Positions 15,734 to 25,029 of a DNA stretch of 50,600 nt are shown here, in pieces. Source of the stretch: Candidatus Nanopelagicales bacterium (lineage in GTDB: Bacteria > Actinomycetota > Actinomycetes > S36-B12 > CAIYMF01); NCBI GenBank assembly GCA_017848795.1, contig JAFIHG010000025.1, positions 1 through 50,600 on the forward strand. Reading direction: 5' to 3'. Made by a program: the position numbers and the translations under genes. The notes beneath the pieces were generated by a model. The model ran no database searches and had not been told where the DNA came from. It saw only the letters and a list, made by a program, of their open reading frames with translations. Position 1 is the stretch's first letter. Each line of letters opens with the position of its first letter.

Positions 15734-17344
15734 ATGGCGCCGCACCTGATCCCGCCCCGGCCGGACCTGCGCTCCAAGGCCGAGCGTGTGGTGTGGCAGG
15801 CGCTGCGCAGCCAACTGCCTGCTGACGCGCTGTTGGCCGCCAACGTGGACCTGCAGACCCACCACGACCGGTACGAGGCCGATCTCGTGGTCGGCCTGCC
15901 CGGGCTCGGGTTCGCCGTCATCGAGGTGAAGGGCGGCCATGTCCAGTACGCCGACGGGTCCTGGCAGCAGGCCACCTCGGACGGGATGCGCACGATCGAC
16001 CCGGCGCGGCAGGCCGATCGCGCCAAGCGGCTGCTCGACTCCTATGCCCGCCAGCGCGGCTGGTCGCACGGCCCGCTGCGGTTCGAGAGCCTTGTGGCAT
16101 TCCCCGGTGAGGACTTCGATGGCCACTCGCCGGACCCCGGCCTCGCGCGGTGGGCCCTGATCGCGCGGGGCGACCTGGACACGGCGGCCGACCGGGTCGC
16201 GGCGGCGCTGCGCGACCGGCTGTCGCTGCACCCGGCCCCGACCGCGGAGATGGTGCGCGAGCTGGGTGACCTGCTCGGCGGTCGGGGCGATCCGCAGGCG
16301 GCGCTGCTGGGGGTGAGCGCGGCGCGTGACGAGCTGGTGCAGCGCCTCACCGAGGAGCAGTACCGCGTGCTGGCGTACTACAAGGACTGCGAGCGGGTGC
16401 ACGTGCGTGGGGGACCGGGCACCGGCAAGAGCTGGCTGGCGCTCGAACAGACCAGCCGCTACGCCGCGGCCGGCCAGCGCGTGCTGTTCGTCTGCTACTC
16501 CCGGGGCCTGAGCCGCTGGTTCGCGCAGGCGATCACTACCCGCGGGCTCGACCACCGGGTCACGGTGCGCACCTTCCACGGGCTGGGCACCGAGCTCGGC
16601 GTCGCCGTGCCCGACGACCACGACCAGCGGTGGTGGGACGAAGTGCTGCCCGGCGAGCTTCTCGCACGTGCGCGCCCGACGTACGACGCGCTCGTCGTGG
16701 ACGAGGCCCAAGACTTCGCCGACTCGTGGTGGCCACCGCTGCTGGCGCTGCTGCGCCAGCGGCGGCTGTTCGTGGCGGGGGACGAGGCGCAGGCGGTGTT
16801 CGCGGGGCGCAGCGGGCGCCCGCCGCTCGAGCTGGCGTCGATGACGCTTGTCGACAACCTGCGCAACACCGTGCAGATCGCGGCGGTGGTGAACCCGTTC
16901 GCCGAGGAGCGGATGGTCTTCCGTGGCGGTGACGGGATGCCGGTCGAGCACGTGCCCGCGGCGCCGGCGCAGGCCACGGCAGCGGCGGATGCGGTTGTCG
17001 ACCGGTTGCTGGAGCAGGGCGTGCCCGGCGGTCACATCGCCCTGCTCACGACCGCGCACCGCCACCCGTACCACCGCGGTGCCGAGGAGCAGCTCGGCAA
17101 GGACGGCTACTGGGACGCGTACTGGATGGACGACGAGGTCTTCTATGGGACTGTCATGGGGTTCAAGGGCCTCGAGCGTCCGGTGGTGGTGCTCGCCGTC
17201 GACGGCTTCCACGACGGGGTCGCCCGCAGCGTGATGTACGCCGGGCTCTCCCGCGCACGTGACCGGTTGATCGTCGTGGCCGACCCGGCGCTGCTCCGCG
17301 AGTCGTGCGGCAAGGAGGTCGCCCGCCGCCTCGTCGGGGACTGA
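15734..17344 (+). CDS. NERD-domain nuclease-helicase, UvrD-like superfamily 1
   Basis: About 536 residues. The N-terminus is a NERD (nuclease-related) domain: E-A-D in [14 protein letters not shown] then VIEVKGG, the restriction-endonuclease-like D/E-x-K arrangement. A superfamily 1 helicase core follows: Walker [12 protein letters not shown], Walker B VVDEAQDF, motif [14 protein letters not shown], then [10 protein letters not shown] and [11 protein letters not shown] near the C-terminus. It resembles UvrD/PcrA-type DNA helicases but is compact. A role in DNA repair or in processing foreign DNA is plausible; no defence partner genes are adjacent, and the UdgX gene follows on the same strand. 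Confidence 0.88.
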   Translation: MAPHLIPPRPDLRSKAERVVWQALRSQLPADALLAANVDLQTHHDRYEADLVVGLPGLGFAVIEVKGGHVQYADGSWQQATSDGMRTIDPARQADRAKRLLDSYARQRGWSHGPLRFESLVAFPGEDFDGHSPDPGLARWALIARGDLDTAADRVAAALRDRLSLHPAPTAEMVRELGDLLGGRGDPQAALLGVSAARDELVQRLTEEQYRVLAYYKDCERVHVRGGPGTGKSWLALEQTSRYAAAGQRVLFVCYSRGLSRWFAQAITTRGLDHRVTVRTFHGLGTELGVAVPDDHDQRWWDEVLPGELLARARPTYDALVVDEAQDFADSWWPPLLALLRQRRLFVAGDEAQAVFAGRSGRPPLELASMTLVDNLRNTVQIAAVVNPFAEERMVFRGGDGMPVEHVPAAPAQATAAADAVVDRLLEQGVPGGHIALLTTAHRHPYHRGAEEQLGKDGYWDAYWMDDEVFYGTVMGFKGLERPVVVLAVDGFHDGVARSVMYAGLSRARDRLIVVADPALLRESCGKEVARRLVGD

Positions 17345-17385
17345 CGGCGCGCGGCAGCTAGCGCGCCCGCACCCGGGTGCGCCGT

Positions 17386-17391
17386 TAGCGT
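17386..17391 (+). promoter_or_regulatory. Putative -10 hexamer, leaderless start of UdgX gene
   Basis: TAGCGT matches TANNNT and is followed by exactly six bases and ATG 17398. Confidence 0.45.
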
Positions 17392-17397
17392 CGGGGC

Positions 17398-18043
17398 ATG
17401 ACGCGGACGGACCCACCAGCCGGCGCTGAGCGGTTCGTACCCGAACGCCACGAGTTGGGCGAGCTGGCCGGTGCGGTGCAGGCCTGCCGCGGCTGCGACC
17501 TCTACGAACATGCCACCCAGGCGGTGTTCGGGCGCGGTGGTCCCGACTCGCGGATGCTCCTCGTGGGCGAGCAGCCCGGCGACGTCGAGGACCGCGCCGG
17601 CGAGCCGTTCGTCGGCCCCGCCGGCAAGCTTCTTGACCGGGCCCTCGCCGACGCCGGCATCGAGCGCCGGACCGCCTATTTGACCAACGCCGTCAAGCAC
17701 TTCCGCTTCGCCATGCGTGGTACCCGCCGCATCCACGACACCCCCTCGACCGTGCAGGTCGTGGCATGCCGGCCGTGGCTGCTCGCCGAACTCGACGCGG
17801 TGACGCCGGAGGTGGTCGTTGTCCTGGGCGCGACGGCGGCGCGTTCGCTGCTCGGCCCGCGCTTCCGGGTCACCCGGCAACGCGGAACGCTGCTCGACTG
17901 GCCCGCCGACCTCGCGACCGAGCCGACCCGGACCACGGATCCACCCCTCGGCGGTACTGCGCGCCCGCGACCGGCGCGAGGAGGCGTACGCAGGACTGGT
18001 CGCCGATCTGCGGGTCGCTGCCGGCGCGCTCCGTCGTTCCTAG
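17398..18043 (+). pseudogene. udgX: UdgX uracil-DNA glycosylase-like protein, frameshifted near C-terminus
   Basis: Family-4-type uracil-DNA glycosylase of the UdgX branch. Visible are CRGC (C30, C33, Fe-S ligands), GEQPGDVED (uracil-pocket motif, 58-66), NAVKHF, and the UdgX-specific loop TRRIH ending in H113. The equivalent His in Mycobacterium smegmatis UdgX becomes covalently linked to the DNA abasic site. After EPTRT the frame breaks near 17938: one extra G makes ACGGATCC where ACGATCC would continue into HPSAVLRARDRREEAYAGLV and a stop at 18043. HPSAVLR is the conserved C-terminal active-site motif, so the break matters. As it stands, translation would run on into the GNAT gene, a false fusion. 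Real mutation or sequence error is undecided. Confidence 0.8.
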
Positions 18044-18138
18044 CCCGCTCCTTCGTGAAATGCCGATCTTTCCGTGGTCCTGTTCCGGCGCACACCGGTA
18101 CGGTCGGCACGCCGATCCCCACCGGAACTGGAGGCGCC

Positions 18139-18690
18139 GTGGACGTCTGGGACGGGTTGCTCGTCGCGGAGACCGAACGCCTGCGGCTGCGAACCTTCTG
18201 CCGGGCGGACCTCCCGTCCTACGCCGCTCTGAACTGCGATCCGGCGGTGATCGCGACCCTCGGCGGGACCCCGCTCACCCGTGACGACACGGAGGAACTC
18301 GCGCAGTGGCACCAGGAGCGCTACGCGGCCGACGGCTATGGGTTGCTGGCGGTCGAGCGTCGCGCCGATGGAGCCTTCCTCGGCATGTGCGGCCTGCACC
18401 ACCAGCGCTCGTTCCCGGACGATGTGGAGCTCGCCTACCGCCTCTCCCGGGAGCACTGGGGACACGGATACGCGACCGAGGCTGGTGCCGCGTGGCTCGC
18501 GCTGGGCTTCGAACGCTTCGGTCTGCCGCGCGTCATCGGCATCACTGACGACGACAACGGGCGCAGCCTGGCCGTGATGCACCGGCTCGGCATGACGCTC
18601 TGCTGGCGTGGTCCGGTCACCGACGGGGGCGAGACTTTCGAGGCGGTGGTCCACGAGATCACGGCCGCCCGGTGGCGCGCTGGTCGTTGA
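18139..18690 (+). CDS. GNAT family N-acetyltransferase (RimJ/RimL-like)
   Basis: About 183 residues. It has the opening ETERLRLRTFCRADL, a core with VELAYRLSREHWGHGYATEAG (the acetyl-CoA-binding Q/R-x-x-G/A region reads HWGHGYATEA), RVIGITDDDN and a terminal MHRLGM segment, all typical of RimJ/RimL-type acetyltransferases acting on protein N-termini or small amines. The GTG at 18139 follows actggaggcgcc, a fair ribosome-binding site. It shares a frame with the frameshifted UdgX gene and may be wrongly annotated as one protein with it. Confidence 0.82.
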   Translation: MDVWDGLLVAETERLRLRTFCRADLPSYAALNCDPAVIATLGGTPLTRDDTEELAQWHQERYAADGYGLLAVERRADGAFLGMCGLHHQRSFPDDVELAYRLSREHWGHGYATEAGAAWLALGFERFGLPRVIGITDDDNGRSLAVMHRLGMTLCWRGPVTDGGETFEAVVHEITAARWRAGR

Positions 18691-18760
18691 CGAGGCGCAG
18701 TTCCGGCGACCTGGCGCAGTCGTGCGAGAGGGCCTGCAGCAGCATGGCTGCGTGGAGACG

Positions 18761-21598
18761 GTGACCAGCGACGTGGGGGCAGCACTCCGCCGTGCCGGGT
18801 TGGCCGAGGTCGACGACTCGGACCTGGCACGTGCCATGTACGCCTCCGACGCCTCGCTGTACCGGGTGCTGCCGCAGGTCGTCGCCCGCCCCCGGCACCC
18901 CGACGAGATCGTGGCGGCGCTGCAGGTGTGCCGCGAGCTGCACGTCCCGCTGACGATCCGCGGCGCCGGAACCTCGATCGCCGGCAACGCGGTCGGGCCG
19001 GGGGTGGTCCTGGACCTGAGCCGCCACCTGCACCGGGTGCTGAGTCTCGACCCGGAATCGCGGACCGCGACCGTGCAGCCCGGCGTCGTGCCCGCCGACC
19101 TTTCGCGGCGGGCGGCCGCGCACGGGCTGCGCTTCGGACCCGACCCGTCGACCGTCGACCGGTGCACCGTCGGCGGGATGGTCGGGAACAACGCGTGCGG
19201 TTCGCGGGCCCTGGCGTACGGCCGGACCGTGGACAACGTCCTCGGGCTCGACGTCGTCACCGGATCGGGGGAGCGGCTGGCGCTGACGAGCCCAGTGGGC
19301 GGGGACGCGGCGCCGGACTCGACCGGGTCCCCGGCGCTCGCCGCTGTCGCCGCCGCGACCCGCTCGGGACTGGCCGCGATCCGTACCGAGCTGGGGCGCT
19401 TCCCGCGGCAGGTGTCGGGCTACGGGCTGGAACACTTGCTGCCGGAACGGTCTTTCGACGTCGCGCGCGCCCTGGTCGGCAGCGAGGGGACGCTCGCGCT
19501 GGTGCTTGCAGCAACGGTGCGGCTGGTGCCCGAACCGCCGTACCGCGCGCTCGCGGTGCTGGGTTACCCGACGATGGCCGACGCGGCGGACGCCGCTCCC
19601 GCGCTGCTGCCGCTGTCGCCGACGGCCGTCGAAGGGCTCGACGCGCGGATCGTACGGGCCGTCGAGCAGCGGTTCGGAGCGCGACGCGTGCCGCCCATGC
19701 CGCGCGGTGGTGGGTGGCTGCTCGTCGAGACGGTCGGCGACACGCCCGCGCACGCGTCGGCAGCCGCGCGCGGGGTGGTCCGAGCCGCCGACGACGCCGT
19801 CGACTCCGCGGTCGTGACGGTTCCTGACGAGCGCGCGGCACTGTGGCAGATCCGCATGGACGGTGCGGGGATCGCGGGTCGCACCCTGGACGACCGGCCG
19901 GCGTACTCCGGGTGGGAGGACGCCGCGGTGCCGGTGGCGAGCCTCGGCCGGTACCTACGCGACTTCGAGGCGCTCGTCGCCGACTACGGGCTCGAGGGCA
20001 TGCCGTACGGCCACTTCGGCGACGGCTGCATCCACGTCCGGCTGGACTTCCCGCTGTCGTCGCGTCCGGAGGTGTTCCGCTCCTTCCTGCACGACGCGGC
20101 GCGGCTCACCGTCGGGTACGGCGGGTCGCTCTCCGGCGAGCACGGCGATGGGCGGGTCCGCAGCGAACTGCTGCCGCTCATGTATTCGTCCGAGATGCTG
20201 TCGTTGTTCCGCGCCGTCAAGCACGCGTTCGACCCCGACGGGGTCCTGAACCCGGGCACCCTGGTCGATCCCGCGCCGCTGGACACGGACCTGCGCCCGA
20301 CCGGCACCCGGGTGACACGACGCGCCGACTCGCTCGCCCTGCACGCCGACCGCGGCGACTTCGCCTCCGCCGTGCACCGGTGCACCGGGATCGGCAAGTG
20401 CCGGGCGGACCGGACTGGCGCGGGCGCCGCGATGTGTCCGTCGTACTTGGCCACCCGCGAGGAGAAGGACAGCACGCGCGGGCGCGCCCGCGTGCTGCAG
20501 GAAATGGTCGACGGGACCGTGGTGCGCGACTGGCGGTCCCCGGCGGTGCTGGAGGCGCTCGACCTGTGCTTGGCGTGCAAGGCCTGTTCGGACGAGTGTC
20601 CGGCCGGTGTGGACATGGCCACGTACAAGAGCGAGGTGCTCCATCGCGCGTACCGCGGCCGGATCCGGCCGCGTGCGCACTACGCGCTCGGGCAGCTGCC
20701 CCGCTGGGCGGGGCTGGGCTCGCGGGTTCCCGCGGCCGCGAACCTGCTGCTGCGGGCACCGGTCATCGCAAGCGCCGTGCGGGCGGCGGCCGGAATCGAC
20801 CCCAGCCGTGGGCTCCCGGCCTTCGCCCCACGAACCTTCCGCTCCTGGTTCGCCGAGCACCGGCCGCGGCCTGACGGCGGGCGACCCGTGCTGCTGTGGG
20901 TCGACACGTTCACCGACAACTTCGATCCTCGGGTCGGCCGGGCGGCGCTGGCGGTTTTGACGGGCGCCGGGTACGACGTACAGATCCCGGATCGGCGGGT
21001 CTGCTGCGGGCTCACCTGGCACACCACCGGCCAGCTGGAGGGTGCACGACGCCAGCTGCGCCGTACGCTCGACGCGCTCGAACCTGAACTCGCGGAAGGG
21101 ATTCCGGTCGTCGGCCTGGAGCCGTCCTGCACGACGATGCTGCGCAGCGACGCGAGCGAGCTGCTGCCCGGCCCAGCGACCGACCGCCTCGCGCGCTCGG
21201 TCGTGACCCTTGCCGAGCTGCTGTCGCAGACCGAAGGGTACGCGCCGCCGGACCTGGCGGGCACCACGGTGCTCGCCCAGCCGCACTGCCACCACCGGGC
21301 CGTGCTCGGCTGGGACACCGACGCCGCGCTGCTCGAGAACGCCGGGGCGCACGTGGACGCGGTGGGCGGCTGCTGCGGGCTGGCGGGAAACTTCGGCGTC
21401 GAGCAGGGTCACCACGACGTGTCCGTCGCCGTCGCCGAGACCGCGCTGCTGCCCGCCGTACGGAAGGCGCCGGCCGGCACCGTGCTGCTCGCCGACGGCT
21501 TCTCCTGCCGGGTGCAGCTCGACACCCTCGCCCAGCGTCACGCCCGTCACCTGGCCGAGCTGCTCGCCGATTCCCCGGGACGCCAGGCGCGCCCGTAG
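18761..21598 (+). CDS. FAD/Fe-S oxidoreductase, D-lactate dehydrogenase (Dld-II/GlcD-GlcF) type
   Basis: About 945 residues. The N-terminal half is an FAD-binding PCMH-type oxidase: RGAGTSIAGNAVGPG, GGMVGNNACGSRA, then the FAD-oxidase C-terminal domain with YGHFGDGCIHVRLDF and GGSLSGEHGDG. The second half has two [4Fe-4S] clusters (CTGIGKC...MCPSY and CLACKACSDECP) and two CCG domains (CCGLTW, CCGLAGNFG), as in glycolate oxidase GlcF. The fusion matches membrane-associated, quinone-linked D-lactate or 2-hydroxyacid dehydrogenases. Start: GTG 18761 sits five bases after GGAG; GTG 18752 is the alternative. Confidence 0.88.
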   Translation: MTSDVGAALRRAGLAEVDDSDLARAMYASDASLYRVLPQVVARPRHPDEIVAALQVCRELHVPLTIRGAGTSIAGNAVGPGVVLDLSRHLHRVLSLDPESRTATVQPGVVPADLSRRAAAHGLRFGPDPSTVDRCTVGGMVGNNACGSRALAYGRTVDNVLGLDVVTGSGERLALTSPVGGDAAPDSTGSPALAAVAAATRSGLAAIRTELGRFPRQVSGYGLEHLLPERSFDVARALVGSEGTLALVLAATVRLVPEPPYRALAVLGYPTMADAADAAPALLPLSPTAVEGLDARIVRAVEQRFGARRVPPMPRGGGWLLVETVGDTPAHASAAARGVVRAADDAVDSAVVTVPDERAALWQIRMDGAGIAGRTLDDRPAYSGWEDAAVPVASLGRYLRDFEALVADYGLEGMPYGHFGDGCIHVRLDFPLSSRPEVFRSFLHDAARLTVGYGGSLSGEHGDGRVRSELLPLMYSSEMLSLFRAVKHAFDPDGVLNPGTLVDPAPLDTDLRPTGTRVTRRADSLALHADRGDFASAVHRCTGIGKCRADRTGAGAAMCPSYLATREEKDSTRGRARVLQEMVDGTVVRDWRSPAVLEALDLCLACKACSDECPAGVDMATYKSEVLHRAYRGRIRPRAHYALGQLPRWAGLGSRVPAAANLLLRAPVIASAVRAAAGIDPSRGLPAFAPRTFRSWFAEHRPRPDGGRPVLLWVDTFTDNFDPRVGRAALAVLTGAGYDVQIPDRRVCCGLTWHTTGQLEGARRQLRRTLDALEPELAEGIPVVGLEPSCTTMLRSDASELLPGPATDRLARSVVTLAELLSQTEGYAPPDLAGTTVLAQPHCHHRAVLGWDTDAALLENAGAHVDAVGGCCGLAGNFGVEQGHHDVSVAVAETALLPAVRKAPAGTVLLADGFSCRVQLDTLAQRHARHLAELLADSPGRQARP

Positions 21599-21642
21599 GA
21601 CCGTTCGGGTGCGGCATCCCGCGCCCAGTGGACGGGCCGGAG

Positions 21643-21648
21643 TAGCGT
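21643..21648 (+). promoter_or_regulatory. Putative -10 hexamer before secreted protein gene
   Basis: TAGCGT matches TANNNT, eight bases before GTG 21657, with no ribosome-binding site between. Confidence 0.35.
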
Positions 21649-21656
21649 GCCGCGCC

Positions 21657-22658
21657 GTGCCGTTCGCCCCCGCGACCGTACCGACTTTCGACGTCCCGAG
21701 GTCACGCGCGTCGCGGCGCCGGCTCGCCGTCGTCGTTGCGACAGCAGCGGTTCTGCTCGTACCCGCCACCCCGGCTGGGCGAGCCGTTCCGGCGCGGGCG
21801 ACCGCCCCTCCGGGTCAGACCACCAGCGGCGCCGCCGTCCATTCTCGTTTCGTTGCACAGGGGCTCTGGGTCTGGCAGGACGTCCCGGCGGCACGACTCG
21901 CCGCCTTCGCCCGCTGGAGCGGCAGGACCCGGCTGTGGGTGGCCACGAGCATCCGCCCCACGCGCCGGGAGGCGCGCAACCTGCAGCGACTGCTGCGTCG
22001 CGTCGGCCCCCACGTGCGCGTCGCCGCACTCGGCGGCGACCCGAGCTGGGCCACGCACCCGGCGCGCGCGATGCGCTGGGCACGCCACGCGCAGGCGCGT
22101 ACCCCGTTGCGCGACCTGCACGTCGACGTCGAGCCATACGCACTGCCCGGTCACCGGCGGCCGGCACGGCTGCGTGCCGACTACCTGCGGGTGCTCGACC
22201 GGCTCGCGCGCTTGCCCGGCCGGCTCACCGTCGACGTGCCGTTCTGGTACGCGGGCCAGCGGGTCGCGGTCCGCGACTGCGGGCGCTGTCGGCCGCGCCA
22301 GCGCAGCTTCGCCGCACAGCTCCTCGCGCGTACCGACGGGGTGACCGTCATGGCGTACCGCGATCACGCACGCGGTGCGAACGGGGTGAATGCCGTCTCG
22401 GCGCGCTGGCTGCGCATCGCGGACCGCGTCGGCGGCGAGGTGATGCTCGGGGTGGAGACCAACCCATCGCAGGGGTGCCCGCACTGCACGTACTGGGAGG
22501 AGGGAGCCGACGCGCTCACCGCTCAACTGCAGCGCGTGGCTCGCGACAACGCGGTGCACCGCAGCTTCACGGGCACCGCCGTGCACGACTGGTACGGGTG
22601 GCGTGCGCTGCTACGGCGGGCGGGGAGTGCGACGTCCACGCGTACGCTCCGAGCATGA
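21657..22658 (+). CDS. Secreted hypothetical protein, possible TIM-barrel hydrolase
   Basis: 333 residues that I do not recognise. A basic N-terminus and hydrophobic stretch (SRRRLAVVVATAAVLLVP, then AGRA-like cleavage) predict secretion. The mature part alternates short beta-like segments with helices (RLWVATSIRP, VRVAALGGDPSWA, LRDLHVDVEPYALPG, LTVDVPFWYAG, GVTVMAYRDHA, EVMLGVETNP), resembling a (beta/alpha)8 barrel. The DVEP segment places acidic residues at a strand end as in glycoside hydrolases, and MAYRDHA resembles a late-barrel strand. Two CxxC-like pairs (DCGRC, GCPHC) are present. The stop overlaps the next start as ATGA. Confidence 0.65.
   Translation: MPFAPATVPTFDVPRSRASRRRLAVVVATAAVLLVPATPAGRAVPARATAPPGQTTSGAAVHSRFVAQGLWVWQDVPAARLAAFARWSGRTRLWVATSIRPTRREARNLQRLLRRVGPHVRVAALGGDPSWATHPARAMRWARHAQARTPLRDLHVDVEPYALPGHRRPARLRADYLRVLDRLARLPGRLTVDVPFWYAGQRVAVRDCGRCRPRQRSFAAQLLARTDGVTVMAYRDHARGANGVNAVSARWLRIADRVGGEVMLGVETNPSQGCPHCTYWEEGADALTAQLQRVARDNAVHRSFTGTAVHDWYGWRALLRRAGSATSTRTLRA
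22643..22648 (+). promoter_or_regulatory. Putative -10 hexamer, leaderless start inside the upstream gene
   Basis: TACGCT (TANNNT) plus six bases precedes ATG 22655. It lies within the last codons of the secreted-protein gene, so the aminotransferase may have its own leaderless transcript besides ATGA coupling. Confidence 0.35.
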
Positions 22659-23893
22659 CCGCACTCGACGTCGACTTCGTACGCAGCCAGTTCCCTGCCT
22701 TCGCCGACCCGCGGCTCGCCGACTGGGCGCACCTGGAGAACGCGGGCGGCAGCTACGTCCCGCGTCAGGTCATCGACCTGTTGACCGACTTCTACGTCTC
22801 GTGCAAGGTGCAGCCCTACTACGACGGCGACCCGTCGCGGCGTGCCGGGGCCGCGATGGACCGGGCCAAGGCGCTGCTCCCCGCGACTCTCGGGGCACTC
22901 CCTCACGAGGTCATGCTCGGGCCGTCCACCTCGCAGAACACCTACGTCCTCGCCCGTGCGCTGCGCGAACAGTTCACAGCGGGCGACGAGATCGTCGTCA
23001 CGAACCAGGACCACGAGGCGAACGTCGGCGCGTGGCGGCGGCTCGAACGCTCCGGGATCCGCGTCCGGGAGTGGCAGGTGGACCCGGCGAGCGGCCTGCT
23101 CCACCTGGACGGGCTGCGCGCGCTGCTGTCCGAGCGGACCCGCCTGGTGGCGGTGACGCACGCGTCGAACCTCGCCGCGACCGTGAACCCGGTGCGCGAG
23201 ATCGCCGATCTGGTGCACGGGGTGGGAGGGCTGCTGGCGGTGGACGGCGTGTCGTACGCCCCCCATGCCGCGCTGGACGTCACGGCGCTCGGTTGTGACT
23301 TCTACTTCTACAGCGCGTACAAGACGTTCGGGCCGCACCTGGGCGTCATGTTCGCGCGCTCCGAGCAGCTGGCCCGCATCTCCAACCAGGGCCACTTCTT
23401 CAACGTCGGCCACCCGACGTACCGGCTGACCCCGGCCGGCCCCGACCACGCCGAGATCGCGGCTGCGGCCGGGATCGTCGACTACTACCACGCGGTCGTC
23501 GCGCACCACGACGGCGCAGCAGCGGGCGACGACGTGTCCGCCGTACGTCGCGCCTTCGAGCTGTTCGGGCAACAGGAGCAGGCGCTCATGCCCGCGCTGG
23601 TGGAGCTGCTCACCGCGAAGTACGGCGTGCATCTGGTCGGCTCGCCGAGTGCCGACCACGCGGTCCGCGCGCCCACGTTCGCCTTCTGGAGCGAGCGGCG
23701 CCCGTCCGCGGACATCTACCGCGATCTCGTCGCGGCCGGAATCAACTGCGGCTACGGCCACTTCTACGCGTACCGCCTGGTCCGGGCGCTCGGGCTCGAT
23801 CCGGAGGACGAGGTGGTACGGCTCTCGCTCGTGCACTACAACACGGCGGCGGAGGTCGAGCGGGCCCTCGACGTGCTGGAGAAGGCGCTCTGA
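22655..23893 (+). CDS. Class V aminotransferase, cysteine-desulfurase-like (VC1184 type)
   Basis: 412 residues, PLP-dependent fold type I. The Schiff-base lysine is K223 in YSAYKTFGPH, with cofactor-binding D197 in AVDGVSYAPH and H120 in NQDHEAN. The overall pattern fits the class V aminotransferase subgroup called VC1184-like (TIGR01976). That group resembles SufS/NifS but lacks the usual catalytic-cysteine loop, and none is obvious here; GINCGYGHFYA occupies the later position. No suf or isc genes are nearby, so a role in Fe-S assembly is not supported. The start overlaps the previous stop as ATGA. Confidence 0.83.
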   Translation: MTALDVDFVRSQFPAFADPRLADWAHLENAGGSYVPRQVIDLLTDFYVSCKVQPYYDGDPSRRAGAAMDRAKALLPATLGALPHEVMLGPSTSQNTYVLARALREQFTAGDEIVVTNQDHEANVGAWRRLERSGIRVREWQVDPASGLLHLDGLRALLSERTRLVAVTHASNLAATVNPVREIADLVHGVGGLLAVDGVSYAPHAALDVTALGCDFYFYSAYKTFGPHLGVMFARSEQLARISNQGHFFNVGHPTYRLTPAGPDHAEIAAAAGIVDYYHAVVAHHDGAAAGDDVSAVRRAFELFGQQEQALMPALVELLTAKYGVHLVGSPSADHAVRAPTFAFWSERRPSADIYRDLVAAGINCGYGHFYAYRLVRALGLDPEDEVVRLSLVHYNTAAEVERALDVLEKAL

Positions 23894-23925
23894 GCGCAGC
23901 AGGTTTCTAGCCCAGGAGACGACCG

Positions 23926-24993
23926 ATGCGCGCGGTGCGGTACGAGCAGTACGGCGGTCCGGTGAACATCGTGGAGGTGCCCGACCCGGTCCCACCCGCG
24001 CACGGTGCGGTGATCCGCGTGGAAGCGACCGGAGTGTGCCGGAGCGACTGGCACGGGTGGCAGGGTCACGACCCGGACACCACACTCCCGCAGATCCCGG
24101 GACACGAGTTCGCGGGCCGGATCGTCGCGGTCGGCGAGCAGGTCACACGCTGGCGGGACGGGCCCCGGGTCACCGCGCCTTTCGTGTGCGCCTGCGGCTC
24201 GTGCCCGATGTGCAGCCGCGGGGATCAGCAGGTGTGCGAGCGCCAGACCCAACCCGGTTTCACCCACGACGGGTCGTTCGCCGAGCTCGTCGTGGTCCAT
24301 CACGCGGACGTCAACCTCGTCGCCGTACCGGACGGGCTCGACCCGGTCGCCGCGGCCGCGCTCGGGTGCCGCTTCGCGACCGCCTTCCGCGCGGTCGTCC
24401 AGCAGGGACGGCCCCAGCCCGGTGACTGGCTGGCCGTACACGGCTGCGGCGGCGTCGGCCTGTCCGCGGTGATGGTCGCGGTCGCGACCGGTGCGCGCGT
24501 CGTGGCGGTCGACGTATCGGCGGGCGCGCTCGCGCTCGCCGCGGAACTCGGTGCGGAAGTCTGCATCGAGGCCACCGGAACTGCGGACACCGACGTCGCA
24601 GCTCGCGCGAGGCGCCTCGGGGAGGCGGTGCGCGACGCGACTGGGGGCGGTGCGGCCGTGTCGCTCGACGCACTCGGCAGCCACGTGACCGCGGCGGCCT
24701 CCGTGCACTCGCTCGCCCGGCGCGGCCGGCACGTCCAGGTCGGCCTGCTGCCACCGGCGCTCGGCGTGCCGCCGCTGCCGATGGAGCGGGTCATCGGCTA
24801 CGAGCTGGAGATCGTCGGTACCCACGGCATGGCGGCGCACGGCTATCCGGCGATGCTGGCGGCGGTGACGAGCGGCCGCCTCGACCCGCGCCGGCTGGTC
24901 GGCCGCGAGATCGGCTTCGACGACCTTCCGGACGCCCTCGTCGCGATGGGCCAGTCCGGCCGATCGGGGATCACCGTCGCCGACCTCACCTGA
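23926..24993 (+). CDS. Zinc-dependent alcohol dehydrogenase (MDR family)
   Basis: 355 residues. Catalytic zinc ligands are C38 (TGVCRSDWHGW), H60 and E61 (PGHEFAG). The structural zinc site is C90, C93, C96 and C104 in CACGSCPMCSRGDQQVC. The cofactor fold has CGGVGLSAVMVA and the acidic VDVS that favours NAD. It is a medium-chain dehydrogenase acting on alcohols, aldehydes or polyols. The ATG at 23926 is preceded by CAGGAGACGA. It lies 32 bp after the aminotransferase and may be co-transcribed. Repeat cluster C follows. Confidence 0.9.
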   Translation: MRAVRYEQYGGPVNIVEVPDPVPPAHGAVIRVEATGVCRSDWHGWQGHDPDTTLPQIPGHEFAGRIVAVGEQVTRWRDGPRVTAPFVCACGSCPMCSRGDQQVCERQTQPGFTHDGSFAELVVVHHADVNLVAVPDGLDPVAAAALGCRFATAFRAVVQQGRPQPGDWLAVHGCGGVGLSAVMVAVATGARVVAVDVSAGALALAAELGAEVCIEATGTADTDVAARARRLGEAVRDATGGGAAVSLDALGSHVTAAASVHSLARRGRHVQVGLLPPALGVPPLPMERVIGYELEIVGTHGMAAHGYPAMLAAVTSGRLDPRRLVGREIGFDDLPDALVAMGQSGRSGITVADLT

Positions 24994-25029
24994 CCCGCCC
25001 GCCGAGAGGCGGACAGCGACAAGACCGGG

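Noticed and set aside
17398-18690. Single 430-codon UDG-GNAT fusion protein
   Set aside because: The joining segment is out of frame for both proteins; HPSAVLR and its stop at 18043 exist in the next frame, and the GNAT has its own ribosome-binding site.
21647-23893. 748-codon open frame before the aminotransferase
   Set aside because: Its first 336 codons are an Arg/Pro-rich shadow of the secreted-protein gene; the true start is ATG 22655.
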